Positions 12,182 through 22,735 of a DNA stretch of 64,000 bases are shown one piece after another. The first letter of the stretch is position 1. Each line of letters opens with the position of its first letter. The DNA comes from Sycobia sp. Sy_11 (taxonomy: Eukaryota > Arthropoda > Insecta > Hymenoptera > Epichrysomallidae): NCBI GenBank assembly GCA_018907035.1, contig JACCIC010000124.1:1220501-1284500 (forward strand), in the 5' to 3' direction. A model generated the notes under the pieces. That model was given only the letters and a program-made list of their open reading frames with translations, did not search any database and had not been told where the DNA came from. Both the position numbers and the translations under genes were made by a program.

Positions 12182-12792
12182 TGATATGATGTTCCGGAGT
12201 TTCTTCGAGACTAGTACTGGCTTCCAGACTGACTGCTTCTTGATTGAGACTTCTTGACTGCTACTGACTTTTTTATGGAAAAATCGGGGCTTTATATGCC
12301 CTATCTATCTATCTATCCGCAATCCCTTTCTCTGCTTCTCGTTTTTATGACTTCTTTTATTATTTTATTTATTTTTCTTATTTCTAGCCTTAATATAAAT
12401 GTAATTTTATAATTTTTATTAGAAATATTTGTTAGAATTTTTATGCCAACTATTCATTTTATTTACAATATGGTTTAATTGTTAAAAGTACTGATTTTAC
12501 CGCAAATTAAACATTAAAAATTATAAACTAGCGCATCGATAATGTACATATTGCGCTACCTAAAAAGCCTTCTTCGAAAAAACATACGCTTCTGACGTAT
12601 CAACTTGCGCAAGTCAACGCCTTATTTCGGCAGGTATTACGAAGTTGTTTTTCTGGCCCAAATAGGATGATGACATGTTGCATGAGATTTAGTAATTTTA
12701 GTTTAGACTTATTTTCTCGATTTTATCATACTTTATTCTACAAAAACTTAATATATTTTCATTATTGTTTGTACAACTAATACGTACTCTAA

Positions 12793-12839
<47 letters not shown>

Positions 12840-13279
12840 TTTAATGTTTATATCTTAGTTATATACTTTTCTAATATATTTTCATTTGATTATTTAAAAT
12901 TAATATTCTTTTATTGTAACTATTTAGCTCGATGTTACAACAAGCAGGATTACCCCATAAAAATTAAATCAAAATCAATATTGGAATTCGGTATTGGAAT
13001 ACGGAATTTCGTAACTAATTGGAAGTATATTCCAATTATATAATAGCAAATCAATTTCTCTACAAATATAACAAAGAGTATTTGTGTGTATCCGTAGGGT
13101 GGGACAAATATAAAGTTTTATTAAAAAATGATCTACTCAAGGGAAAAGTTAATCTGCGGCTCACTAAAACAGGTCCACGCTACTCTGATATGTCTTGCAT
13201 GAAACTGGCCGCATACATAAACATATACAAAAATTTCACTAAGTTGTTCGGTAAATTCAGAATCATTTCCATATATATA
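11641..13279. other. Non-coding spacer with microsatellites
   Basis: There is a (GA)n tract at 12125-12178, a (CTAT)n patch near 12300 and a (TA)n tract at 12795-12838. The 11820-12060 part is less AT-rich, but I could not assign it. No gene was recognised. Confidence 0.5.
12125..12178. repeat. (GA)n microsatellite
   Basis: About 54 bases of GA dinucleotide. Confidence 0.95.
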
Positions 13280-14550
13280 TTAGGAGTGTGAATAAGTCTT
13301 TCCCGTTTTTTGTAAGAGATGGCGCCACCAATACTGTGCGAGTATTCAATGGTTACATATGTCATAATCAAAGCTTATTCATATGTCAACAATTCCATAC
13401 TAACACATTAGTTAAAATTTTTGATATCGTGAAAATGTCGAAATTTGAGCCGAGTCGACGTCATTTGCGGGAAGTTTCACTTTATTGGTTCAATTTGAAG
13501 AAATGTGCTGCCGAGACGCATCGATTGCTTCAGGAGGCTTATGGAGAAGGTTGTGTCGATGATTCAAGTGTTCGCGGATGGTTTCGACGCTTCAAAAGCG
13601 GTGATTTCGACGTGGAAGACAAGGAGCGTTCCGGGCGGCCGCAAATCTTTGAAGATCGAGAATTGGCGACTTTGCTTGATGAAGATTCTTGTCAAACGCA
13701 AGAAGAACTTGCTGAAGCATTGGGAGTTGACCGAACAACCATTTCCAAGCGTTTGAAAGCCATGGGAATGATCCAAAAGCAAGGAAATTGGGTGCCGTAC
13801 GAACTGAAGCTGAGAGACGTCGAACGGCGTTTTTTCACTTGCGAACAGCTGCTTCAGCGACATAAAAGAAAGGTTTTTCTGCATCGTATCGTGACTGGCG
13901 ATGAAAAGTCGATACGTTACGATAATCCGAAGCGAAGAAAATCATGGGGACTACCCGGCCATGCATCATCATCGACGGCCAAGCCAAATATTCATGGCGC
14001 CAAGCTCATGCTCTGTATATGGTGGGACCAGCTAGGTGTGGTTTACTATGAGCTTCTGAAACCGAATGAAAGGATCACAGGCGAGGTCTATCGACGACAA
14101 TTGATGCGTTTGAGCCGCGCACTGCGAGAAAAACGGCCACAATACTCCGACAGGCACGACAAAGTTATTTTGCAACATGACAATGCTCGCCCACATGTTG
14201 CACCGCCGGTGAAAACATACTTAGAAACGCTCAAATGGGAAGTCCTACCCCACCCGCCGTATAGTCCAGACGTTGCTCCGTCTGATTACCATCTCTTCAG
14301 ATCGATGACGCATGGCCTGGCTGACCAGCACTTCCATTCCTACGAGGAAGCCAAAAAATGGGTGGATGACTGGATAGAGGCCAAACCGGTCGAATTTTTT
14401 CGCAACGGGATTCGTATGTTGCCAGAAATATGGGAAAAAGTTGTAGCTAGCGATGGCCAATACTTTCAATAATTCATTTGTAACCATTTTTTCACAATAA
14501 AGGCTCAAAATTTGAAAAAAAAAAAAAACGGGAAAGACTTATTCACATAC

Positions 14551-14554
<4 letters not shown>
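13280..14554 (+). mobile_element. Full-length mariner, mauritiana/Mos1-like, copy 1
   Basis: Inverted termini of ~25 bp (left TTAGGAGTGTGAATAAGTC, right the inverse of TCAGGTATGTGAATAAGTC) are flanked by TA on both sides, the mariner target. Length is 1275 bp, close to Mos1. The interior holds one uninterrupted transposase frame and a short 3' untranslated part with AATAAA near 14500. The copy sits in a TA repeat: the right flank is a 44-base (TA)n tract (14554-14597). Confidence 0.95.
13435..14472 (+). CDS. Mariner transposase, 345 aa, open
   Basis: This protein cuts mariner DNA at its inverted termini and reinserts it at TA. The start ATG at 13435 gives exactly 345 residues, the family length; an in-frame upstream ATG at 13288 lies inside the terminal repeat and is rejected. 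Residues 1-110 form the paired helix-turn-helix DNA-binding region, followed by the WVPYEL linker (119-124). Catalytic residues follow the DD34D pattern: D156 (TGDEK), D249 (LQHDNARPH) and D284 (VAPSDYH). Residue 159 is Ser here but Trp in copy 2 and in the 45752 fragment; Trp is typical in this motif, so activity may be reduced. Other differences from copy 2 include C24/S24 and V147/G147. It has high identity to copy 2, implying recent mobility. Confidence 0.93.
   Translation: MSKFEPSRRHLREVSLYWFNLKKCAAETHRLLQEAYGEGCVDDSSVRGWFRRFKSGDFDVEDKERSGRPQIFEDRELATLLDEDSCQTQEELAEALGVDRTTISKRLKAMGMIQKQGNWVPYELKLRDVERRFFTCEQLLQRHKRKVFLHRIVTGDEKSIRYDNPKRRKSWGLPGHASSSTAKPNIHGAKLMLCIWWDQLGVVYYELLKPNERITGEVYRRQLMRLSRALREKRPQYSDRHDKVILQHDNARPHVAPPVKTYLETLKWEVLPHPPYSPDVAPSDYHLFRSMTHGLADQHFHSYEEAKKWVDDWIEAKPVEFFRNGIRMLPEIWEKVVASDGQYFQ

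Positions 14555-14597
<43 letters not shown>
14554..14597. repeat. (TA)n microsatellite
   Basis: Alternating TA between the mariner 3' end and an LTR-like unit. Confidence 0.95.
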
Positions 14598-14598
<1 letters not shown>

Positions 14599-14601
<3 letters not shown>

Positions 14602-15101
14602 ACACGTATATGGTTAGTTAACTGTATTATTAACTAATATTAATCACGGAAAAAGGAGGGAAAAGGAAAAGAGAGATAAGAGATAAAGTTTTTTTTGTTT
14701 GGAATATAATATATCAGAATTAACGGACTTTTCCTCACGTGTTTAGCAAGTGTAAAAAAAATAAGTTTTTTTTACTTACCTTTCTTTTGACTAACGAAAT
14801 ATATATATATTCGCGCGAGTGCTAGTTGTGCATAAGAAATGAAATTCATTTCGGTGATTTGATTGCCAGTGAGAGTAATCATAATTGCTCGATCGAGATT
14901 TTCGATCTGAGATTATATTTATCAAACTTAATTAGTGAGAAGGGGAAGGAAGATTGCCAATTTGAGCATCGTAGGATTGAATATTTTCGACGTTGCTACT
15001 TCCGATGTTGGTCTTTTTCTTCTTTTATTTATATATTTTATTCGCGCGATTTAATATTCAATACCGATGTTTATTTTAGACAAACGTAATTTTCTCGTTA
15101 C
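14599..15101 (+). repeat. Short family A-related LTR-like unit
   Basis: It begins GTAACACGTATATGG next to (TA)n and ends TCTCGTTACA at 15101. It shares with family A the early stretch (TTAACTAATATTAATCACGG, then GGAGGGAAAAGGAAAAGAGAGA) but is only ~500 bp. It may be an internally deleted or distinct LTR. No coding potential was seen. Confidence 0.5.
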
Positions 15102-15126
15102 AATGGTTCGATTAGTGTGTCTCCTA

Positions 15127-16137
15127 TACGAGAGTGGTCCCAGAAGTACCTGGCCTGACTTAGAGGTGGCGGTAATTGCTCAAAAGATACCACTGTATTA
15201 GAAAGTATACCATTTATAAAGCATATGTCTTAAGTTTGAAGACGCCATGATATTTAGTACTTGTTTGACAGCCATCAATAGTGAAAATTTTCAGTGAATT
15301 TGTAAATATGGATAAAATTGGTCATCGTTATGTGATACAATACTTTTATTTGAAAGGCCTCAGCCCAACCAATATATAAGCTGAACTAGACTCTATTCTG
15401 GGTGAGACTGATCCTTCATTTACAACAGTAAAATATTGGGTAGCAGAGTTTAAACGAGTCCGTATGAGCTGCCAAGACGAGCATCGCAGTGGTCGACCAA
15501 ACGAGGTAACGATTCCAGAAATGTTGAAAAAAATCTACAAAGCGGTACTGAATGATCGTCGACTGAAAGTGCACGAGGTAGCAGATAAGTTAGGCATTTC
15601 AAAAAGTGCGGTACATCACATATTAACTGAAAATTTAGTGATGACAAAGAAACACGCAATATGGGTACCGCGTTTGCTCACAATGGAGCAAAAACAGCGT
15701 CGTGAAGATGTTTCAGTTGAGTATTTGGCAATGTTTCGCAAAAATAAAGCCGAATTTTTGCGCCATTTCATAACCATGGATGAAACATGGATCGACCACT
15801 TCATATCCGACACACAAGAACAATCAAAGCAATAGACTCAAAAAGGAGAACCGGCTGCAAAGAAGACAAAGAGCGTTCCATCTGCAGGCAAGGTTATGGT
15901 GTCAGGTTTTTGGGATGCGTGTAGGATAATTTTCATTGACTATCTTGATAAAGAAAAAACTATCAATTGTGAATGTTATGCGAACTGATTGCAACGTTTA
16001 AGCAAAAAAATCAAGCGAAAACGGCCGCATTTGGTTAAGAAGATAGTGTTGTTCGAACAAGACAACGCACCAGCTCATACATACGTTATTGCAATCGCCA
16101 AAATTAATGAATTAAAGTTTGAATTTCTCCCTCATAT
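15127..16137 (+). mobile_element. Mariner pseudogene, 3'-truncated
   Basis: The left terminus TACGAGAGTGGTCCCAGAAG resembles that of 9830-10648. The transposase starts at ATG 15308 (MDKIGHRYVIQYFYLKG), meets an in-frame stop near 15379, resumes to a stop at 15832-15834, and continues with RPHLVKKIVLFEQDNAPAHT to about 16135. The first catalytic motif is TMDETWIDHF and the second EQDNAPAHT. The third, together with the right terminus, is removed by the Penelope terminal repeat that starts at 16138. It is dead, and relates to the 9830 element by its HTH region. Confidence 0.8.
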
Positions 16138-16470
16138 AATATATTAGCTAAAATAATGACAGTCAGACTATCCTTGTTTATATTCACTCCTGTAGAATCT
16201 GAAATAAAACTTATTACTATAATAAATTATATTAAAAATTAAAAAGAAAATAAAATTAATAATAAAATAAAAATAAATAAAATAAAATAAAAATAAATAA
16301 AATAAAATAAAAATAAATAAAATAAAATAAAAATAAATAAAATAAAATAAAAATAATAAAAACAATATTCTGTTAGTAAAGGACCATCTGACTGCTCCCA
16401 CCACTTTAGTTTTAAATTTACCTTAAATGTTCGGGGTTTTGAATCGCTGCAATTGATCTTCAAGGAATAA
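16138..16470 (-). repeat. Penelope inverted 5' terminal repeat
   Basis: This is an inverted match to 22406-22690, including the internal array and, at about 16425-16465, a decayed reverse copy of the hammerhead-like stretch. Shared text includes AACAATATTC followed by GTTAGTAAAGGAC. 16261-16356 is a clean array of a 20-bp AT-rich unit, about 4.75 copies. Confidence 0.7.
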
Positions 16471-17231
16471 ACTTAAAAGTTAAAACCTAGCATACTATGA
16501 TATATACCATAATCGAACCCCTAATTTAATTCATATAATATTTATAGGAATCCCTCCCCTCTTAATTTTTAAATGAAATAAACCATTTTATTTGAATATA
16601 TAATTTTATATTAATAAAGATTGATAAGCTTTGTCCAATATAAATAATAATAATAATAATAATTTGTTTAATAATTAAAGAAATATTACCATTCCAAAAG
16701 AAGCTATAAATATCCTTTCAAAAGGTGCAAAATTTGGAATATCTTATTTAAATAACAAATTACCCGTTAAAGAAATCATCTCTAATGTAGAAAATACCGT
16801 TGTTAGTTGCAATAACAATATGAAAAAACAATGTAAAACCTCACTAGTGAAGGTTATTGATAATTTTAAAAAAGAAAATAGATTTCAGAATTATATAAAT
16901 AGTAATATCATACGTAAATAGAAAACAGCCAAGAATTTCTTAAAAGAAAACACAAATATTATATTCCAAAATGCAGGTAAAGGAAATGTAACAGTAGCAT
17001 CTGACAAGAAAGAATATATTAATACAATTACAATGATGGTAGAGGATAACACAACTTACCAAAAAATTGAGAATCATCATATTAATAGGCTACAAAATAA
17101 ATTGGAAGAATGAATAACAGAATGGAAAAATAAATCTTATATTGATGAAATTACATTTAAGCACTTAAAATGCAAAAATGGTACAATAGCCAAATGTTAT
17201 GGGGTTGTCAAAATTTACAAAGAGCAATTGA
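16471..17231 (+). pseudogene. Penelope ORF N-terminal fragment 1
   Basis: After ~190 bases of AT-rich leader, a frame from about 16683 reads TIPKEAINILSKGAKFGISYL and later NAGKGNVTVASDKKEYINT, TWQ-like and FKHLKCKNGTIAKCYG stretches. In-frame stops occur at about 16918, 17113 and 17236. This is the region that precedes the reverse transcriptase in Penelope elements. It ends at a direct copy of the terminal repeat. Confidence 0.7.
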
Positions 17232-17394
17232 ATTAATAAATATTTTTATCGGTCTTGCAGTCTTTGTAATATAATATATTAGTTAAAATAGTGACAGTCA
17301 GACTGTCCTTGCTTATAATCACCCACGTAGAGTCTGAAATAAAACTTATTATTACAATATATTATATTAAAAATTAAAAATAAAAATAAAATAA
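17232..17394 (+). repeat. Penelope terminal repeat, direct internal copy
   Basis: It reads ATTAATAAATATTTTTATCG, then GACAGTCAGACTGTCCTTGC and TCTGAAATAAAACTTATTA. It is the same block as 16138-16250 and is the inverse of 22590-22735. Its position between two N-terminal pieces indicates a tandem or template-switch junction. Confidence 0.75.
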
Positions 17395-17670
17395 AATAAG
17401 CTACAAAATAAATCGAAAGAATTAGTAAAAGAATGGAAAAATAAATCTTACATAAATGAAATTACTTTTAAACACTTAAAATGCGAAAATGCAACAATAG
17501 CCAAATTTTATAGGGTTTCCAAAATTCACATAGAGCAATTGACCTATAGAATAATAATATCAATTAATTTTCCAACGTATAATATTGCAAGATTTTTATT
17601 AAACAATTAGTTAAGATCGTTGGAAAAACCAACTCTTATGTTAAAGATAATTGGAGTTTTTACGAAACAC
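17395..17670 (+). pseudogene. Penelope ORF fragment 2, start of RT
   Basis: It reads NKSKELVKEWKNKSYINEIT and TFKHLKCENATIAKFYRVSK, overlapping fragment 1 in content, then continues to the point where the R1-like element interrupts it at the FYET codons. Stops and a frameshift are present. Confidence 0.7.
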
Positions 17671-19437
17671 TTTTTTTGAGGAGAAAAATCCTTTATGGAT
17701 CCAGGGGACCGGTCCCCGGGTATGTAGGACTCTCCTGTGAGGGCATACCCACTAAAAAACTAAATCCTCAATGCATTCCTCTCGACTGCTTCCCACAGCA
17801 CTGAAAAGAGCTGTGAGTCGGGGTCGGCATGCGTGCACCGAGGAGACCTCCTCACGATGGCGTAAATGCAGCCCAGGAACCGTCTATGAGGACATTACTT
17901 CTGGGCTGCGCCATCGTATTCGCCCTTGCGGGCTTACACGCCGTCTTCGATCCTTCGTTTGTGGTCCAGGATGGCCTTACAAAAATTGCAAATCCTGGAC
18001 CACTTCTCCGGGCTCTCCAGTATCAGACGGACGATATTTTCAGGCCCACATGGCCCTACATCTATCCAGAGGCACTTCCGTTCGAGACGAAACATCTCGC
18101 ACTGAAAAAACGTGTGAAGCGCATGGTCTCGGGAAGAGCGACAGTGGGCACAGTTCAGATCCGGTACTTTCCCCATCTTGTGGAGATAGGATCGAAACCG
18201 ACCGGGCCCCGATAAGAGCTGTGTGAGGTGGTAATTAACCTCCCTGTGCGACCTCTGGAACCATGGCTTTAACTGACTGATCAGTCGAGCCGTCCATCAG
18301 CCGCACGGATCCCTCTCCCAGCGCTTCTGCCATTCGGTCATCGTGGTAGGTCTGGCCCGTGCAGCTGCATCTATTCTGCCGAGAATATTATTATTCCGTT
18401 AGACAAATTTCTTTTCTTGTGCCTGGAGATCAATGTTGGTAACACATGCGATTACCAGCACCGCCGACTCGGAGACCGTACGGTAGGAGCTCACGATGCG
18501 TAGTGCCCCTCTACGCTGCACTGTCGCCATTCTTTTTCTATATTTTTGGGCCATCAGTGCATCGGCCCATATCTCCTCGCCATATAGCATGATGGATTCA
18601 GCTGTCCTTATGAGCAGACGCCGCTTGCAGGGTCCTGGGCCGCCGACATTGGCCATCAACCTGCTAAATTGCGCTGTCACTCGGGCAGCTCTATCCGCCA
18701 CTTTTTTATTTGGTCCCAGGTCAGCTTGAAATCAAGCGTCACCCCCAGGTACCTAACGGCTGCTTTGGTACTCACCGTCGTGTCTCCAATCTGCATAAGG
18801 CGTATCTTTGGGATACGTTTCATAGTTAGGAGCATGATCTCCGTTTTCGCCGCCGCCAGTTCTAACCCATTGCTCTCCATCCATCCCTCCACTCGAAGCA
18901 TCCTAGCGATGATGACAGCTGCTACATCATCTGCGTATCCAACCAGAAAGGTGTCCTCAGGCATCTGCATTCGGAGTATTCCGTCATATGAGATATTCCA
19001 CATGTCGTCTTCGAGTACAGACCCCTGAGCCAGCCCGGAACTAAGCTTTTTCCTTCTCCGACCGTCCGATGTCTCGTAAACCAAGTAGATCCTCAAGGTA
19101 GTCACCCAATATACGAAGTATATAAGGCGGCACCCGAAAGTCTCTCTCCATGGCCATCAAAACATTTGCCCATCCAACAGAGTTGAAGGGATTCCGAACG
19201 TCAAGGGTAGCCAGGAGGCAAACAGGTCGGGAGTAGTAATTACCCCTCTCTGTGCGCCTCGCTTCATCAACAACCTCGAGGATTGCATCCACTGTCGCCC
19301 TGCGGCCTCGGAATCCGTACTGTCTGTCAGCCAAGCCGCTGGCAGCAGCAACATCCCCGAAGAGTCGTGGCTTCAGTAGTCGCTCCATCAGCTTTCTAGA
19401 GGTATTCAACATAATAGAGGTCGATACGACGAGGGCG
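17671..19437 (-). mobile_element. R1-like non-LTR retrotransposon, 5'-truncated
   Basis: On the minus strand it carries, in order, reverse transcriptase blocks (19041-19412: GLADRQYGFRGRRATVDAI and LLATLDVRNPFNSVGW; 18677-19105: FLVGYADDVAAVI), the thumb region (18399-18701), and a C-terminal zinc-knuckle-like segment (17934-18176: CAHCRSSRDHALHTFFQC). A short T run at 17671-17677 is the reverse of its poly(A) tail. The flanking host sequence is duplicated imperfectly: TTTACGAAACAC at 17659-17670 and TTTATGAAATAC at 19438-19449, a 12-bp target duplication with two mismatches. Frames are broken, so it is inactive. It splits the Penelope ORF. Confidence 0.85.
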
Positions 19438-19823
19438 TTTATGAAATACTTAAAGATATTAATATTCCGAATAATTATAAGATGATTTCATTGGATATAA
19501 TATCTTTATTTACGAATATACCGTTAGATTTATTTAAAGAAATTATAGAAGAAAAATTATTAGAAATTAACATACATACAGAATTAACAAAAGATGAATT
19601 TATAAAGGCAATAAATTTAGTTTTCAATAACACAATTTTTTCTTTTTAAAATGATGTTTATGTACAAAAATATGGTTGTCCAACGGGATCACCTTTATCA
19701 CCAGTCATTGCTAGTTTGGTAAGGGAAAAATTAGAAAATATTGTATTAAATAAGTTGAATTTTGAACCAATTATCTATAAATGATAGGTTGATGACATCT
19801 TTACAATTGTACCAGACAGGTGT
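19438..19823 (+). pseudogene. Penelope reverse transcriptase, core
   Basis: The frame resumes after the R1-like insertion as YEILKDINIPNNYKMISLDI, then LFTNIPLDLF, GCPTGSPLSPVIASLV and a decayed catalytic box where the Tyr of YVDD is a stop (W*VDDIFTIVP). The [ST]xxPxSPxxA and VDD boxes identify a Penelope-type reverse transcriptase. A stop also occurs near 19650. It is interrupted again after VPDRC. Confidence 0.8.
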
Positions 19824-20702
19824 TGTTTACACGATACTGTCGAACGTCCGACCACGTGTAAATATGGTTAACGCGCATCGTATTGTGCCGACACATGGCG
19901 AATTGTAGGTGCTCGTTCGTTTAAGGCGTAGGTATGATTCATGGAGTAAGGCGGATCTATCCGAAGTCCAGGTAGTGCCCCTGCCCCAACCCTTTCCGGT
20001 GGCACTTGGGCTATGAGACAACTAAGGCGGAAAATAGCGGTTGATCAGCGGCGTGTAGTATTTCGCCTAGACGATTGCCGCGTGCAGAAGACTTAGACTT
20101 TATTATTATAATTTTGTAAATGATTTCGATATATGAATAATATTTATTAATTTATTGTGCGACGTCGATTAAGATTGTAAAGTGTGCTACCTTTGTGTGA
20201 AATCGTTGTAACGCATCTGCGGGACAGAGTGCTTGGCTCTGGGGAGTATTCGCGTCGCGAATCTCCGAGGAAGTTCCCATGCGGCACGTTGTGCCCAGTG
20301 GCCGTGTTTCGCGTCGAGGGCTGAACCCGTTCCTAAGACGTCAGAGCCGCGACACGGAGAAGGAAGTACTTTGCGAAACGTTCCTCACCTTCTCAACCTC
20401 ACTTGCCTACGAGTGCTACTCGGAGCAACCTTTTATTGCGTTGGAGATCTCCATTTGGTAAAGTATTGTTTTCTAACATAAATGCCACATGTGTATTTTA
20501 TAAATCGGCCGACACGTATCGAGATACTGTACGTTAGGTGAACGTATACGTGTACCTTTTTATTTTGATTTCTCCGTACAGTTTAGGCCTCGTTTTAAAT
20601 AAAGATTATTTTAATTTTAAAATCATCTTTGCATATATTCCTTCCCTCACCGAATACGTATTCCTTTTTTGAAACTCCAATTTAGCTTCAGATATTACGT
20701 GA
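19824..20702. mobile_element. About 880-bp insertion with 8-bp duplication
   Basis: The Penelope frame is broken exactly at ACAGGTGT, which occurs at 19816-19823 and again at 20703-20710. The insert is more GC-rich than its host and has no coding domain I recognise. It contains AATAAAGATTATTTT near 20600. Alternatively it is a solo LTR with TG...CA ends (19821-20705). An 8-bp duplication fits hAT or P-type transposons, but no inverted termini were seen. Class unresolved. Confidence 0.55.
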
Positions 20703-21485
20703 ACAGGTGTGTAGAAGAAATATTGGATGTTTTTCATGCCATCCATGATAGAATTAAATATATACAGGAATTAGAATTAGACAATAAATTAAGTTTTTTA
20801 GACGTCAATGTTGTTATAGTTAGTAAAAACAGAGTAAAATTAAAATAGTACAGAAAACCTACATGGTCAGATAGATTCTTAAATTTTAACTCACATCATT
20901 TATTCGGAAACAAGATAGGTACTGTAAAAGAATTCATCGACAGAGCAATCAAATTATGACACAAAGTTTTTAGAAAAGATAATTTAAAATTAGTTAAAGA
21001 GATATATTAACAATGCTTATCCAATAGACTTTGTAGATAAAATAATTGCAGAGAGAGTTGATCAATTTTATAGTAGCACTAGAGAATGTACTATGGAAAA
21101 GAGGGATAATAATAATAATATCGTATTATTACCATATGGAAAAGGATTATTCGAAAGAATTATAAATGCATTTAAAAAGCATAATATGCAAGTTTACTTT
21201 AGAAACAATAATAATATTAGAAAACTATTTAATAATTGTAAATATAAGGATGATAAATGTTTGAAAACAGGAGCGGTATACAAAATAAATTGTAAAGATT
21301 GTGACAAATATTATATTGCACAAACCGCAAAATACCTAAAACAAAGAATATATGAACATCACTATAGCCTACGAAGCATGAATGGTATATTCAGGCTAAA
21401 AAAATATAATTTAAATTTGTTACATTCTTTCGATTTTGAATATGTAAATTGTATCCTCTCTTCTTCTTGCGGTTTTAACATTTAG
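20703..21485 (+). pseudogene. Penelope RT C-terminus and GIY-YIG endonuclease
   Basis: The frame continues as RCVEEILDVFHAIHDRIKYI and LDNKLSFLDVNVVIV, the fingers-distal RT end, with stops near 20848, 20957 and 21008. From 21093 an open stretch of ~130 codons has the GIY-YIG-like nuclease pattern VYKINCKDCDKYYIAQTAKY then LKQRIYEHH, preceded by a Cys-containing segment (NCKYKDDKCLKTGAV). This nuclease domain is diagnostic of canonical Penelope elements. YIG is altered to YIA in the second half. Confidence 0.85.
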
Positions 21486-22405
21486 ATTGTTTTTAGGGTT
21501 CTTAGGAAGATGGATGATCGTGTCGGGACGGGCGGATGGATTAGGTGAATAACTCTTTGAAATTTTGTTATATGCTAATAAAATTGACTCTATATATTTA
21601 ATCACTAAAGAAGAATAACAATAACAATAAGTAATAAGAAAACAATGAAATGTATTATACTAGTCCTTCAACGAACAAAAAAAAGAAGAAAAAATTATAA
21701 TATTTTAGTGCGGTATTTCTTATTAGCAAGGGAGCGCCCTTTCCTACACAAGAAATTCTATCTTCAAACGAGCAAAGGAGCACCTTTTTCTCGTTGAAGA
21801 GTCTGCACCGGGAGACGACAGGTCAGTCGGTCGAATTTTGCTGTTTCCCTTTCTTCACTTGAGAGGTGCCTTCTTCAGTAAGTTCCGAAAATGAACAGGA
21901 CTTCTATAAAAAAATAACGCACTTTTCTACGAACGAAAAGTACGTTATTTGATTTTAAATTATAATTTTGTCGATTCTTATTGGTCGTTTATTTATTTAC
22001 TGACCGCTGTTAATACCTAGCTATATTATTATATAATACAAGTAGACTAGCTTTTATTTAACATTAAATTATGCGCATTATTTATTCACTATACTATATC
22101 TATATATCTATAATATCTATTACTCGCCGCTGAGTAACGCACGTTACAAAGTATTTTGGAACAAGATATTCAAAATAAGCATAAAAGAGAATCTCTTGAA
22201 ATATTCATATTTTGAAGAATCCCAATAATGTAAATTTAATATTAGAATCAAGTAAATTGGAGACCACGTATCATTCCTTATTAATATAAAATTTGTATTT
22301 CGCATTTAAGTTAAGTAGGTTGAGGTCCTATAAATGTTATATTAATAAATTTATAGTGAGGATGGGTTATATAAAATAGCATGCTGGGTTTTTCAATTTA
22401 GTAGA
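21486..22405 (+). other. Penelope 3' region and unassigned insert
   Basis: The first ~200 bases continue the Penelope 3' region. About 21690-22140 differs in composition (GAGCGCCC, CACGTTACA-like ends) and may be another insertion whose ends I could not fix. No gene was recognised. Confidence 0.35.
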
Positions 22406-22447
22406 GTTCTTGAGGATGAACCGTAGCGGTTCAAAACGTCGGACACC
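22406..22447 (+). ncRNA. Hammerhead-ribozyme-like motif
   Basis: The sequence shows TTGAGGA (core CUGANGA with one change), a perfect 7-bp stem TGAACCG-TAG-CGGTTCA, and then AAACGTCGGAC. The palindromic ACGT followed by C resembles the minimal stem III and cleavage site of Penelope hammerheads. It lies in the sense orientation relative to the RT, inside the terminal repeat, as known for this family. Confidence 0.5.
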
Positions 22448-22735
22448 AAAGGTGAATTTAAATTTAAGGTGATACGGGCAGTCAAGTTGTCCTTTACTAA
22501 CAAAGAATATTGTTTTTATTATTTTTATTTTTATTTTATTTATTTTTATTTTATTATTAATTTATTTTCTTTTTCTTTTTAAATTTTAATATAATTTATT
22601 GTAATAATAAGTTTAATTTCAGATTCTACGAGGGTGAATATCAACAAGGATAGTCTGACTGTCATGATTTTAGCTAATATATTATATTATAAAGACTGTA
22701 AGACCGATAAAAATATTTATTAATTTAATTCAGAA
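22448..22735 (+). repeat. Penelope 3' terminal repeat
   Basis: It contains the TTTATTTTTA array (22500-22560), TTCAGATTCTACGAGGGTGA, GGATAGTCTGACTGTCATGA and ACTGTAAGACCGATAAAAAT. It is inverted relative to 16138-16370 and to 17232-17390. Confidence 0.75.

Larger units (their letters stand above)
16138..22735 (+). mobile_element. Composite Penelope-like element with inverted termini
   Basis: Left (16138-16470) and right (22406-22735) ends are inverted copies of one another. They share a block with GACAGTCAGACTATCC / GGATAGTCTGACTGTC, an AT-rich array and a hammerhead-like motif. Between them lie plus-strand pieces of a Penelope reverse transcriptase and a GIY-YIG endonuclease, interrupted by two later insertions (17671-19437 and about 19824-20702). 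A further direct copy of the terminal repeat (17232-17390) separates two overlapping N-terminal pieces, so at least two copies are fused in tandem. Many in-frame stops make all coding parts non-functional. Confidence 0.8.

Noticed and set aside
13288..13434. N-terminal extension of mariner copy 1 transposase from ATG 13288
   Set aside because: It would translate the inverted terminal repeat and untranslated leader; the ATG at 13435 gives the exact family length.
16261..16356. Regular short repeats considered as a CRISPR array
   Set aside because: They are a contiguous 20-bp AT-rich tandem array without spacers, in an animal genome.
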